From: Parablautia sp. Marseille-Q6255
Lineage (GTDB): Bacteria; Bacillota; Clostridia; Lachnospirales; Lachnospiraceae
Assembly (NCBI RefSeq): GCF_951230155.1
Contig: NZ_CATNVD010000025.1
Span: forward strand, 1-50,273
Direction: 5' to 3'
Length of the DNA stretch: 50,273 nucleotides
Below are positions 32,273 to 40,333 of the stretch, piece by piece; within the stretch, counting starts at the first letter, position 1; each line of letters begins with the position of its first letter. A model generated the notes under the pieces. It saw nothing but the letters and a program-made list of their open reading frames with translations. It made no database searches and had not been told where the DNA came from. The position numbers and the translations under genes were made by a program.

Positions 32273-32656
32273 ATGCCAAGAAAGCCAAAACGTCCCTGCT
32301 CCTATCCCGGCTGCCCTAATCTGACAGACGGACGCTTCTGTCCGGAGCATGAAAAGAAGGAAGCCAAACGCTACGAGAAGTACAACCGAGATCCGAATAC
32401 CAAGCGTCGCTACGGACGTGCATGGAAACGTATCCGTGACAGCTATGCTGCTGCCCACCCGCTTTGTGAAAGGTGCCTTGAGAATGATGTCTACACACCA
32501 ACCGAGCAGATACACCATATAAAGCCTCTTTCACAAGGTGGAACACATGATAGAGAAAACTTGATGGCTCTTTGCAAATCCTGCCATGCCAAGATTCATG
32601 CGGAACATGGCGACCGCTGGCACAACCGGCAGGGGCGGTCTACTTCTCTACGGTGA
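32273..32656 (+). CDS. phage HNH endonuclease, 127 aa
   Basis: Packaging-associated nuclease. The N-terminus has a zinc-binding set (CSYPGCPN...CPEH), and the HNH motif follows in CERCLENDVYTPTEQIHHIKP (H-H), RENLMALCKSCHAKIH (N, then CxxC-H). This is the size and motif order of the HNH proteins encoded beside terminase in HK97-like phages, where the nuclease helps terminase cut at cos sites. GGAGGAATACG precedes ATG 32273. Confidence 0.92.
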   Translation: MPRKPKRPCSYPGCPNLTDGRFCPEHEKKEAKRYEKYNRDPNTKRRYGRAWKRIRDSYAAAHPLCERCLENDVYTPTEQIHHIKPLSQGGTHDRENLMALCKSCHAKIHAEHGDRWHNRQGRSTSLR

Positions 32657-32742
32657 AGTCACCGGGGAACGGGCGTGGGGTCTCACGCACAAAGTCGCAA
32701 TTTCAAACGGGGTATATAGGCCCCTGAACTGGAGGTGTACAA
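32657..32742. other. candidate cos/packaging site between HNH and small terminase
   Basis: An 86-base G-rich gap with GCGTG/CACGC hairpin arms (about 32669-32685) lies between the HNH and small terminase genes. In HK97-like phages with this gene order the cohesive-end site is often exactly here. Only position and composition support the call. Confidence 0.3.
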
Positions 32743-33297
32743 ATGGCTAAGGACGGTACAAACCGTGGCGGCGCTCGTATCGGCGCTGGAGCCAAGAAAA
32801 AGCCCTTAGCTGAGAGAATCGCTGAGGGAAATCCAGGCAAACGTGAGTTGACTGTCATCGACTTTACAGACAGCACCGTCGATTTAGAAGGTCAGCCGAT
32901 GCCCAAACTATCCAAGATGTTATCTGCTAAGCAAAAGAACGGTAAGAAGCTGGTTGCTGCGGATGTCTATAAAAAAACATGGAACTGGCTGCATGAACGT
33001 GGCTGTGCTGCTCTCGTCTCTCCTGAGCTTTTGGAGCGCTATGCCATGAGTGTTGCTCGTTGGATTCAATGTGAGGAAGCGATCACTGAGTTTGGCTTTC
33101 TTGCAAAGCATCCGACCACTGGCAATGCTATCCAATCACCCTATGTGGCTATGAGTCAGAACTTCATGAGCCAAACCAATCGTCTCTGGATGGAAATCTA
33201 CCAAATCGTAAAAGAAAATTGTGCCACTGAATACAACGGAGCCACACCACAGGATGATGTAATGGAACGTCTTCTACTGGCACGGAAAGGAAATTGA
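32743..33297 (+). CDS. terS: phage terminase small subunit, P27 family, 184 aa
   Basis: Recognises phage DNA for packaging with the large subunit. The N-terminus RGGARIGAGAKKKPLAER and EGNPGKREL, then helical segments with DVYKKTWNWLHERGCAALVS (in pieces) and LLERYAMSVARWIQCEEAI, and a late SPYVAMSQNFMSQTNRLW are typical of P27-type small terminases. GGAGGTGTACAA precedes the start. It is separated from the large subunit by about 3.3 kb containing a methyltransferase and small genes. Confidence 0.9.
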   Translation: MAKDGTNRGGARIGAGAKKKPLAERIAEGNPGKRELTVIDFTDSTVDLEGQPMPKLSKMLSAKQKNGKKLVAADVYKKTWNWLHERGCAALVSPELLERYAMSVARWIQCEEAITEFGFLAKHPTTGNAIQSPYVAMSQNFMSQTNRLWMEIYQIVKENCATEYNGATPQDDVMERLLLARKGN

Positions 33298-33298
33298 T

Positions 33299-33457
33299 AT
33301 GGATTTATCGGAATTTATGAGCTTGCTAAAGAAATATCGCAAGCATTTAACTTTCCAGCAGTTTAGCACGCTCAAAGGGCAGGCTAAAGCTGGTGACATA
33401 GATGCTGCTTTCAAGGGATTAAAAAAACTATTACACAGGAGGGCTGCATCATGCTAA
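33299..33457 (+). CDS. small conserved phage protein, 52 aa
   Basis: ATG 33299 opens a 52-codon frame, one base after the small-terminase stop, with AAAGGAAA upstream. The peptide (MDLSEFMSLLKKYRKHLTF, then QQFSTLKGQAKAGDIDAAF, then GLKKLLHRR) is helical and basic, has normal codon use, and its stop overlaps the methyltransferase start by seven bases. I recall similar peptides at this place in related prophages. Function unknown. Confidence 0.65.
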   Translation: MDLSEFMSLLKKYRKHLTFQQFSTLKGQAKAGDIDAAFKGLKKLLHRRAASC

Positions 33458-34701
33458 TTGAAAAGAAAGATGTCGCAGAGCTTCTTCCTGCTGATTACAA
33501 TCCTCGAAAAGATCTAAAGCCCGGCGATAAAGAATATGAAAAATTGAAACGCTCCATTGAGCAGTTCGGCTATGTCGAACCTGTCATCTGGAATGCCACC
33601 ACCTCTCGTGTCGTTGGCGGCCACCAGAGACTAAAGGTCCTCATCGACATGGGCATCACGGAAGTGGAATGCGTCATTGTTGAAATGGATGAGGATAAAG
33701 AGAAAGCACTGAATGTTGCTCTCAACAAAATCAGTGGTGAATGGGATAACGACAAGTTGGCCCTTCTTATCTCTGACCTGCAAGGCGCTGACTTCGATGT
33801 CTCTCTCACCGGATTTGAGCCGGAAGAACTGGAAAACCTGTTCCAAGAAGATACAAAAAAAGGTATTCAGGATGACGACTTCGATGTGGATGCCGAGCTT
33901 GCAAAGCCGACCTTTTCAAAAGCCGGTGACCTGTGGCTCCTTGGTGATCATCGTCTTGTCTGTGGTGACTCCACAAAGCCTGAAACCTATGAACTTCTGA
34001 TGAACGGAAAGAAGGCAAATCTGGTTGTGACTGACCCTCCATACAATGTCAATTATGAAGGTAGCGCCGGTAAGATTAAGAACGACAATATGGAAAACGA
34101 TGCTTTCTATCAATTCTTGCTCGATGCCTACACTCGCATGTACGAATCGATGGCAGATGATGCTTCTATATATGTTTTCCACGCAGACACCGAAGGACTC
34201 AATTTCCGTAGAGCCTTTGCCGATGCTGGCTTTTATCTCTCTGGCTGCTGTATCTGGAAAAAGCAATCCCTTGTTCTTGGACGCAGCCCATACCAGTGGA
34301 TGCATGAGCCTTGCCTCTTTGGTTGGAAGAAATCTGGTAAACATCAATGGTATACCGGACGAAAAGAAACGACCATCTGGGAATTTGATAAGCCTAAAAA
34401 GAACGGTGATCATCCTACAATGAAGCCTATTCCTCTTCTGGCCTATCCGATTATGAATTCCAGCATGACCAACTCTCTGGTCCTCGATCCGTTTGGTGGT
34501 TCCGGCAGCACACTCATCGCATGTGAACAGACGGGTCGTATCTGCTACACCATTGAACTGGATGAGAAATTCTGCGATGTTATCGTCAAACGCTACATCG
34601 AACAGGTCGGCTCCTCTGAAAAAGTCTCCATCATCCGTGATGGCTTAACCTATTCCTACGATGAAATCGCTCCGGAAGCTGAGGATGCCACTCTTTTGTA
34701 A
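33451..34701 (+). CDS. ParB-domain / DNA methyltransferase fusion, 416 aa
   Basis: N-terminal ParB/sulfiredoxin-like domain (about 1-135: LLPADYNPRK, VGGHQRLKVLIDMG, VALNKISGEWD) fused to an N6-adenine or N4-cytosine methyltransferase. The catalytic DPPYNVNYEG (near residue 195) precedes the AdoMet motif DPFGGSGSTLIA (near 348), the order of beta-class enzymes. Phages use such orphan methylases to protect DNA from host restriction or mark packaging; here this is notable because a type I and a type IV-like system lie upstream. GGAGGGCTGCATC precedes ATG 33451. Recognition sequence unknown. Confidence 0.9.
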   Translation: MLIEKKDVAELLPADYNPRKDLKPGDKEYEKLKRSIEQFGYVEPVIWNATTSRVVGGHQRLKVLIDMGITEVECVIVEMDEDKEKALNVALNKISGEWDNDKLALLISDLQGADFDVSLTGFEPEELENLFQEDTKKGIQDDDFDVDAELAKPTFSKAGDLWLLGDHRLVCGDSTKPETYELLMNGKKANLVVTDPPYNVNYEGSAGKIKNDNMENDAFYQFLLDAYTRMYESMADDASIYVFHADTEGLNFRRAFADAGFYLSGCCIWKKQSLVLGRSPYQWMHEPCLFGWKKSGKHQWYTGRKETTIWEFDKPKKNGDHPTMKPIPLLAYPIMNSSMTNSLVLDPFGGSGSTLIACEQTGRICYTIELDEKFCDVIVKRYIEQVGSSEKVSIIRDGLTYSYDEIAPEAEDATLL

Positions 34702-34759
34702 GTCGGTAATGTACACAATCCAGAAGGCACATATTTGTCGATGTTTTTCTCCGATATCG

Positions 34760-34802
34760 CTTGCTATTATGTGCTTTTAGAGTGATATATGTACTACCAA
34801 AA
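34760..34802 (+). repeat. promoter-like repeat block, copy 1
   Basis: The 31 bases from 34760 are identical to 35771-35801, and the similarity extends through TACTACCAAAA with one inserted base in the other copy. The block contains TGCTATTAT (an extended -10 pattern) and stands just before the ribosome binding site of the gene at 34820. A phage promoter, perhaps served by the phage sigma-like protein, is the simplest reading. Confidence 0.65.
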
Positions 34803-34819
34803 CAAAGGAGGACACCTAC

Positions 34820-35506
34820 ATGAAGATCATTTTAAACGCAACCGAAAGAAAGCCGCTGGCCGCCCTGCTTGGCGAGTACAAAAACACAAAGCCTCAATAC
34901 CTGAGAGCTCCTTCCTACGCCTATCAGGTTGGGGACCTTATCCTAACACGAGAAGGAAACATTGAAGGCCCGGACTCTATGAGCCAAGCTGAATACGACA
35001 AACTGCTTGCCCTCTTGAACGCAAGCTGCTACTGTCCGAAAGAAACAGACTTTCATCCGGCTCAGGAACCTGAAGCTAAATCAACTTCTACAGAAGAAAC
35101 TGGACTTAACATTACCATTCCGCTGGACAAGGTCAATGTTGGAAACCTAACCAACCTTCTGGATGCCAAAGGATTTCTCATCAAGCGTGCACTGCACATT
35201 GATGACCTACGCTTTGAACTGAATGGAGACAGCATTTCCTTTCCTTGGTTTTCAGAACTTCCTGAGCCAGATGAAGTCCATGCCTACAGCACACTGATTG
35301 CTGCCATTTGTAAAATGAGCAAGGATCAAAAACGAATCAGCGCCACAGAAAAGCCAGTAGACAACGAACGCTACGCTTTCCGCTGTTTCCTTCTTCGCCT
35401 CGGCTTCATCGGAAACGAGTACAAAACAGACCGTAAAATCCTGATGAGATATCTTCCGGGTAACAGCGCATTCAAAGGAGGTGAAGGCCATGCAATTTCC
35501 AAGTAA
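34820..35506 (+). CDS. conserved phage/mobile-element protein of unknown function, 228 aa
   Basis: Relatives are often labelled virulence-related protein without experimental basis. The N-terminal part begins MKIILNATERKPLAALLGEY; the linker is rich in E/S/T (about 90-105). The C-terminal half has ITIPLDKVNVGNLTNLLDAK, RALHIDDLRFEL and then VDNERYAFRCFLLRLGFIG with RKILMRYLPGNSAFKGG, all shared with mobile-element proteins as I remember them. No catalytic motif is apparent. GGAGGACACCTAC precedes the start. It is headed by the repeat block at 34760 and overlaps the DUF4314 gene by 17 bases. Confidence 0.75.
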   Translation: MKIILNATERKPLAALLGEYKNTKPQYLRAPSYAYQVGDLILTREGNIEGPDSMSQAEYDKLLALLNASCYCPKETDFHPAQEPEAKSTSTEETGLNITIPLDKVNVGNLTNLLDAKGFLIKRALHIDDLRFELNGDSISFPWFSELPEPDEVHAYSTLIAAICKMSKDQKRISATEKPVDNERYAFRCFLLRLGFIGNEYKTDRKILMRYLPGNSAFKGGEGHAISK

Positions 35507-35720
35507 GGAACAGGTGGCCCGCCAGCGCCGCCTTTATCCTACTGGTACACGTGTTGAGCTAATCCAGATGGACGACGCGCAGGCGCCTCCATCAGGCACA
35601 CGTGGCACTGTCATCGGTGTCGACGATACCGGAAGCATCATGGTAAATTGGGACAACGGCTCCGGACTTAACATAATCTACGGTGTGGACCGCTGCCGAA
35701 AAGTTTCGATCAACGACTAA
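35490..35720 (+). CDS. DUF4314 protein, 76 aa
   Basis: Small beta-barrel-like protein: RRLYPTGTRVELIQMDD, GTRGTVIGVDDTGSIMV, then WDNGSGLNIIYGVD. The SH3-like pattern of turns is what DUF4314 shows; the family is common in Firmicutes phages and conjugative elements and has no known function. ATG 35490 is seven bases after AAAGGAGG; a GTG at 35481 overlaps that signal. It overlaps the previous gene. Confidence 0.8.
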   Translation: MQFPSKEQVARQRRLYPTGTRVELIQMDDAQAPPSGTRGTVIGVDDTGSIMVNWDNGSGLNIIYGVDRCRKVSIND

Positions 35721-35770
35721 AATGCACAGTTTTCTCCATGAATATTTGTGTACTATATGCCCCGAATTGA

Positions 35771-35814
35771 CTTGCTATTATGTGCTTTTAGAGTGATATA
35801 TAGTACTACCAAAA
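35771..35814 (+). repeat. promoter-like repeat block, copy 2
   Basis: Same block as 34760-34802, with one extra base before GTACTACC. It stands 30 bases before the ribosome binding site of the gene at 35844. That two separate small-gene units start with the same block argues for a shared promoter or regulator site. Confidence 0.65.
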
Positions 35815-35843
35815 GAAAAACACATTTTTAGGAGGAACCTACC

Positions 35844-36212
35844 ATGAAAGAAATCAGAACATTTGAAGAAGCCATCAAGCAGAACGCAAGAAGCCTTAAA
35901 AACCTCGGAATCAACGGAACTTTATTCTGGGCTTACAGAACCAGCAAGGAAAACGGAAATGAGCTCATCGACTTTAACGAGGTCATTTGGGATTATGACA
36001 TTGAAGAAATCGCTCAGACCTTGAAATCAAACGGTATCACAGAATTCACAATCAGCTCCACCTTCTCAAGTCTCATCGAAACCCTCGCAGCCTTCGAGAA
36101 GCACGGAATCAGCATGGCAGGCCTTACCACAGTCAAGGCACGCTACACCGATTTGAAGACCGGCGATCACGCCCTTATCCCTGCAATCAAGATGACGATA
36201 AAGGAGGCATAA
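35844..36212 (+). CDS. conserved phage hypothetical protein, 122 aa
   Basis: Alpha/beta protein: FEEAIKQNARSLKNLGIN, then LFWAYRTSKENGNELIDF, EVIWDYDIEEIAQTLKSNG and FTISSTFSSLIETLAAFEKHG, ending in RYTDLKTGDHALIPAIKM. It looks like a small stand-alone fold (alternating helices and strands) of phage proteins without assigned function. AGGAGGAACC precedes the start and the next gene begins 3 bases after its stop. It is controlled by the repeat block upstream, if that is a promoter. Confidence 0.72.
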   Translation: MKEIRTFEEAIKQNARSLKNLGINGTLFWAYRTSKENGNELIDFNEVIWDYDIEEIAQTLKSNGITEFTISSTFSSLIETLAAFEKHGISMAGLTTVKARYTDLKTGDHALIPAIKMTIKEA

Positions 36213-36215
36213 GCC

Positions 36216-36458
36216 ATGTGGAAAGAAGGAACCATCGGAATCCCGAAGAAAGACGGCAAATACAAAAGTATAAAATACTGGGTCAAATATTTTGAAGATC
36301 CTAGTGAAGACTATGGCATCAACGGCGGTAAGATTTCAAAGCTCAGCCTGAAGATGGATGGTGAATGGATCGCCAACTACGACAGAGGCTGGGACATCGA
36401 ACCAACCTGTGAAGAGGCCAACCTGGCACTTTGTATCCTGCTTAACGAATTAAACTAA
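36216..36458 (+). CDS. conserved phage hypothetical protein, 80 aa
   Basis: Small protein with strands KYWVKYFEDPSEDYGING, then KISKLSLKMDGEWIANYDRG and a C-terminal helix EEANLALCILLNELN. It is found with the preceding gene in related prophages as I remember; a role is unknown. AAAGGAGG lies before ATG 36216 and overlaps the end of the previous gene. Confidence 0.7.
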   Translation: MWKEGTIGIPKKDGKYKSIKYWVKYFEDPSEDYGINGGKISKLSLKMDGEWIANYDRGWDIEPTCEEANLALCILLNELN

Positions 36459-36561
36459 CTCACCCGAAAAGAATATCAGGCAGGACGGTCCCAAATGGGG
36501 CTGTTCCTCGTTATAGACGTCGCCACCAGACGGCTATTTTTATTTCTGCGAAAGGAGGCGC

Positions 36562-38169
36562 ATGCATTTGCGTAAGCTTGAAAACTACACTCCGACACGC
36601 TTCATGGCTGCGGACTCCACCTACAATAAACAGATGGCGGATTACGCAGTCAATTTTATTGAATGTCTCTGCCACACCAAAGGCACATGGGCCGGTAAGC
36701 CCTTTGAACTTATCGATTGGCAAGAACAAATTATACGAGATATCTTTGGCACTTTGAAACCGAATGGCTATCGACAGTTTAATACTGCCTATGTGGAAAT
36801 CCCTAAAAAAATGGGCAAGTCAGAGCTTGCGGCCGCTGTCGCCCTACTCCTTACCTGCGGTGATGGCGAAGAACGAGCTGAGGTTTATGGCTGTGCAGCT
36901 GACCGCCAGCAGGCAACAATCGTTTTTGATGTTGCTGCAGATATGGTGCGTATGTGTCCTGCACTGAATAGGCGAGTAAAAATTCTCGCTTCTCAGAAAC
37001 GTATTGTCTACCAACCGACCAACAGCTTCTATCAGGTATTATCCGCTGAGGCTTACTCAAAGCACGGTTTCAATATTCATGGTGTCGTATTCGATGAGCT
37101 ACATACTCAACCTAACCGAAAGCTCTTTGATGTTATGACCAAAGGCTCCGGTGATGCCAGAACGCAACCACTCTACTTTCTTATTACTACCGCCGGAACG
37201 GATACAAACAGCATCTGCTATGAAACACACCAGAAGGCCAAGGATATCTTGGAGGGAAGAAAAATCGACCCAACTTTCTATCCGGTCATCTATGGTGCCG
37301 ACGAAACCGATGACTGGACAGACCCAGAGGTCTGGAAGAAAGCCAATCCTTCTCTTGGAATCACGGTCGGTATCGATAAAGTCGAAGCTGCCTGTGAATC
37401 TGCAAAACAGAATCCCGGTGAGGAGAATTCCTTTAGGCAACTAAGACTCAACCAGTGGGTTAAACAGGCAGTCCGTTGGATGCCAATGGAAAAATGGGAT
37501 GCCTGCTCCTTCAAAGTTGATGAAGAATCCTTAGAGGGTCGTGTCTGCTATGGCGGTCTGGATCTTTCCTCAACTACGGATATTACAGCCTTCGTTCTGG
37601 TATTTCCTCCGCTGGATGAGGATGACAAGTTCTGCATCTTACCGTACTTCTGGATACCAGAAGATACGCTGGAACTTCGAGTAAGGCGAGACCATGTCCC
37701 TTATGATGTCTGGGAACGACAAGGCTTTCTGGAAACTACTGAGGGAAATGTCGTCCACTACGGTTACATTGAAAAATTCATCGAGCGTCTTGGAGAACGA
37801 TTCAATATTAGAGAGATTGCCTTTGACCGCTGGGGAGCTGTTCAGATGGTTCAAAACCTTGAAGGCATGGGCTTTACTGTTGTTCCTTTCGGTCAGGGAT
37901 TTAAGGATATGTCCCCACCGACAAAGGAACTTATGAAGCTAACGCTGGAGCAAAAGCTGGCTCACAGTGGTCATCCGGTACTCCGTTGGATGATGGATAA
38001 CATCTATATCCGCACTGATCCAGCTGGCAATATAAAGGCTGACAAAGAAAAATCCACAGAGAAAATCGACGGAGCCGTCGCCACTATTATGGGACTTGAC
38101 CGTGCGATCCGCTGTGGAAATAATACAGGCACTTCTGTCTATGATGACAGAGGAATTTTATTCATATAA
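36562..38169 (+). CDS. terL: phage terminase large subunit, 535 aa
   Basis: ATPase-nuclease motor that packages DNA into proheads. The ATPase has a Walker A variant IPKKMGKSELAAAVALL near residue 82 and Walker B HGVVFDELHTQ near 175. The nuclease domain has the first acidic residue in GGLDLSSTTDITAF near 332, a second in IAFDRWGAVQ near 420 and a third in KIDGAVATIMGLDRA near 510. Length and motifs are those of the Terminase_1 / HK97 group. AAAGGAGG precedes ATG 36562. The small subunit is unusually distant (3.3 kb upstream). A toxin-antitoxin pair in the opposite direction follows. Confidence 0.95.
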   Translation: MHLRKLENYTPTRFMAADSTYNKQMADYAVNFIECLCHTKGTWAGKPFELIDWQEQIIRDIFGTLKPNGYRQFNTAYVEIPKKMGKSELAAAVALLLTCGDGEERAEVYGCAADRQQATIVFDVAADMVRMCPALNRRVKILASQKRIVYQPTNSFYQVLSAEAYSKHGFNIHGVVFDELHTQPNRKLFDVMTKGSGDARTQPLYFLITTAGTDTNSICYETHQKAKDILEGRKIDPTFYPVIYGADETDDWTDPEVWKKANPSLGITVGIDKVEAACESAKQNPGEENSFRQLRLNQWVKQAVRWMPMEKWDACSFKVDEESLEGRVCYGGLDLSSTTDITAFVLVFPPLDEDDKFCILPYFWIPEDTLELRVRRDHVPYDVWERQGFLETTEGNVVHYGYIEKFIERLGERFNIREIAFDRWGAVQMVQNLEGMGFTVVPFGQGFKDMSPPTKELMKLTLEQKLAHSGHPVLRWMMDNIYIRTDPAGNIKADKEKSTEKIDGAVATIMGLDRAIRCGNNTGTSVYDDRGILFI

Positions 38170-38203
38170 AAATGGAGCTCTTGTTTTCACACAAAAAGCT
38201 CCA
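38166..38203 (-). terminator. bidirectional hairpin between terminase and toxin gene
   Basis: TGGAGCT (38173-38179) and AGCTCCA (38197-38203) pair perfectly. On the minus strand the stem is followed by TTTTTAT, making it a terminator for the toxin-antitoxin operon; in the plus direction the T-run is weak, so phage late transcription may pass. Confidence 0.65.
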
Positions 38204-38210
38204 CTTCTGT

Positions 38211-38540
38211 TTATTTATTTGAATTTATAATTCCTTCGATATCTCGACCACCGTAGAATATTCGTGCTACTGTAACTTTCTTCTCTTTATCATCGACAAG
38301 ATAATACACAATAAAGTTGTCTACCGGAAGCTGATGCATTTTCATCGAATGCCAAGGCTCCCATTCAACTAACGTATAACGAGCTGGCATAAAATCCAAT
38401 GAACGAACTTCCTTTCGTATGCGCCCCAGCTGAGCTGCAGCTGTCTCCGGAACAAGAAGTTCATTCGCAATATACGAATAGATTTCACGTAAATCACCAA
38501 GTGCATCTACAGAATAGCCGACATTGTAGCTATCCGTCAT
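38211..38540 (-). CDS. RelE/ParE-family toxin, 109 aa
   Basis: Toxin of a type II pair. It starts YNVGYSVDALGDLREIYSYI, then RIRKEVRSLDFMPARYTLVE and ends with NFIVYYLVDDKEKKVTVARI FYGGRDIEGI (two pieces), the strand-helix order of RelE/ParE plasmid-stabilisation toxins. RelE members cleave mRNA at the ribosome and ParE members poison gyrase; the sequence does not decide. Its start overlaps the antitoxin stop by four bases (ATGA type), as usual. It is transcribed against the phage late genes. Confidence 0.9.
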   Translation of the reverse strand: MTDSYNVGYSVDALGDLREIYSYIANELLVPETAAAQLGRIRKEVRSLDFMPARYTLVEWEPWHSMKMHQLPVDNFIVYYLVDDKEKKVTVARIFYGGRDIEGIINSNK

Positions 38541-38842
38541 ATGCCAAACTCCTTTGCAAGTACCGCGTCGACTTCATCTGCAGAATATACCTTTCCTGCT
38601 TTGATGGAATCAACACCCTTCTGGAGTTCTGCATCAAGTTCTTCTCTGGTCATTGCACCAACAGCTAATGGCTTAGAAGAAGGAAGTTTCAATTCAAACG
38701 GCATACCCTTTTTCAGTACGATCTGGCTATAAAGCATCTGAATTGCACTGGATGGAGAAATGCCAAGCTGAGAAAGAATGCTCTCGGCATTATCCTTGAG
38801 ATTAGTATCTATTCTTGCATAAACAGCGGATGTATTTGCCAT
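38537..38842 (-). CDS. RelB/DinJ-family antitoxin, 101 aa
   Basis: Ribbon-helix-helix antitoxin that binds the toxin and represses the operon. The N-terminal DNA-binding part is SAVYARIDTNLKDNAESIL and LGISPSSAIQMLYSQIVL, typical of RelB/DinJ; the C-terminal part (about 60-101) is acidic and expected to wrap the toxin. ATG 38842 (MANTSAVYARID) has AAGGAGG eight bases upstream; the frame is open to 38902 but runs through the promoter. An 18-bp palindrome over the -35 box is the likely operator. Confidence 0.92.
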   Translation of the reverse strand: MANTSAVYARIDTNLKDNAESILSQLGISPSSAIQMLYSQIVLKKGMPFELKLPSSKPLAVGAMTREELDAELQKGVDSIKAGKVYSADEVDAVLAKEFGI

Positions 38843-38863
38843 AGTATCGCCTCCTTTTTCTTT

Positions 38864-38895
38864 ATTATATTCGCTTTTGCTTGCAATTGCAAGCA
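38864..38895 (-). promoter_or_regulatory. promoter and palindromic operator of the toxin-antitoxin operon
   Basis: On the minus strand TTGCAA (38887-38892) and TATAAT (38864-38869) are 17 bases apart. The 18-bp perfect palindrome TGCTTGCAATTGCAAGCA (38878-38895) covers the -35 box, an arrangement that fits autorepression by the ribbon-helix-helix antitoxin. Confidence 0.8.
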
Positions 38896-38962
38896 TTTGC
38901 ATAAATTATTTTGTGACGAAACTTTGAATTTTATACGCCTCTTAAGGCAGAAAGGAATATTT

Positions 38963-40333
38963 ATGGGATTTTTATCGGGTCTATTTCATTCCAGAGACAA
39001 GCCCACCAACAGCACCAATGGCAGCGCCTATCGTTTTCTCTTTGGTGGAAGCAACTCTGGCAAAGCCGTCAATGAACGAAGTGCCATGCAGATGACCGCA
39101 GTTTATGCCTGCGTCAGGATTCTTTCCGAGTCCATCGCTGGACTTCCGGTCCATATCTATAAATACACTGACTCCGGTAGTAAAGAAAAGGCAATCAAGC
39201 ATCCTCTGTATCGATTGATTCACGATGAGCCAAATCCGGAAATGACATCTTTTGTCTTCCGAGAGACCTTGATGACGCATCTTCTCCTTTATGGAAATGC
39301 CTATGCGCAAATTATACGAAATGGCAAAGGCGAAGTCATCGCGCTCTATCCGCTGATGGCCAATCGAATGAGTGTGGATCGTGACGATAAAGGTCACCTC
39401 TACTACCAATATCAAATGCAGGATTCAGATGCACCTACCATGAAAAATGGAACCGTAATCTTGAAATCGTCCGATGTTCTCCATGTTCCGGGCCTCGGCT
39501 TTGACGGTTTGGTCGGTTACTCTCCTATTGCTATGGCCAAGAACGCTATCGGACTTGCTATCGCCACAGAGGAATACGGTGCTAAGTTCTTTGCAAACGG
39601 TGCCACACCAGGAGGCATCCTGGAATATCCCGGCACTGTAAAAAATCCAGAAGCTGTCAGAGAAAGCTGGACCAAAGGCTTCTCTGGTAACAATTCTCAT
39701 AAGGTAGCTGTTTTGGAAGAAGGCATGAAATACACGCCTATCTCCATCTCCCCAAATGAAGCACAGTTTCTGGAAACAAGAAAATTTCAGATTGATGAAA
39801 TAGCTCGAATCTTCAGAGTACCGCCACACATGGTCGGTGATCTTGAGAAGTCGAGCTTTTCTAATATTGAGCAGCAATCTCTCGAATTTGTGAAGTACAC
39901 CTTGGAGCCCTGGATTGTCCGTTGGGAGCAGTCCATCAACCGAGCCCTTCTATCTGAATCGGAGAAAGCTGCTTATTTTGTAAAGTTCAACGTTGACGGC
40001 CTCTTACGTGGCGATTACCAAAGTCGTATGAACGGTTACGCTACTGCAAGGCAGAATGGCTGGATGTCCGCAAATGATATCCGTGAACTTGAAAATCTAG
40101 ACCTCATCCCACCGGAACTTGGTGGTGACTTATATCTCATCAATGGAAACATGACCAAGCTGGAGGATGCAGGAATATTCGCAGCAACTACTGCTGAAGG
40201 AAAGGAGGACGAGAACGATGAAGAAGTTTTGGAAGTGGAAGAATCAGACGGTGACCAATCAGGAGACGCAGGAGCAGACACTAGAGAGGACACTATTTCT
40301 AAACGGCACCATCGCAGAGGAAAGCTGGTTTGA
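38963..40333 (+). CDS. phage portal protein (HK97 type), 456 aa
   Basis: Forms the twelve-fold channel through which DNA enters and leaves the head. The sequence matches HK97-like portals: AMQMTAVYACVRILSESIAGLP near residue 50 (in pieces), HPLYRLIHDEPNPEMT, YGNAYAQIIRNGKGEVIALYP, and IARIFRVPPHMVGDLEKSSF with IEQQSLEFVKYTLEPW near 300-325. ATG 38963 (MGFLSGLF) has GAAAGGAAT upstream; the frame to 38897 overlaps the toxin-antitoxin promoter. The C-terminal tail is very acidic and is encoded in DNA that is also read, in another frame, as the start of the protease. Confidence 0.93.
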   Translation: MGFLSGLFHSRDKPTNSTNGSAYRFLFGGSNSGKAVNERSAMQMTAVYACVRILSESIAGLPVHIYKYTDSGSKEKAIKHPLYRLIHDEPNPEMTSFVFRETLMTHLLLYGNAYAQIIRNGKGEVIALYPLMANRMSVDRDDKGHLYYQYQMQDSDAPTMKNGTVILKSSDVLHVPGLGFDGLVGYSPIAMAKNAIGLAIATEEYGAKFFANGATPGGILEYPGTVKNPEAVRESWTKGFSGNNSHKVAVLEEGMKYTPISISPNEAQFLETRKFQIDEIARIFRVPPHMVGDLEKSSFSNIEQQSLEFVKYTLEPWIVRWEQSINRALLSESEKAAYFVKFNVDGLLRGDYQSRMNGYATARQNGWMSANDIRELENLDLIPPELGGDLYLINGNMTKLEDAGIFAATTAEGKEDENDEEVLEVEESDGDQSGDAGADTREDTISKRHHRRGKLV

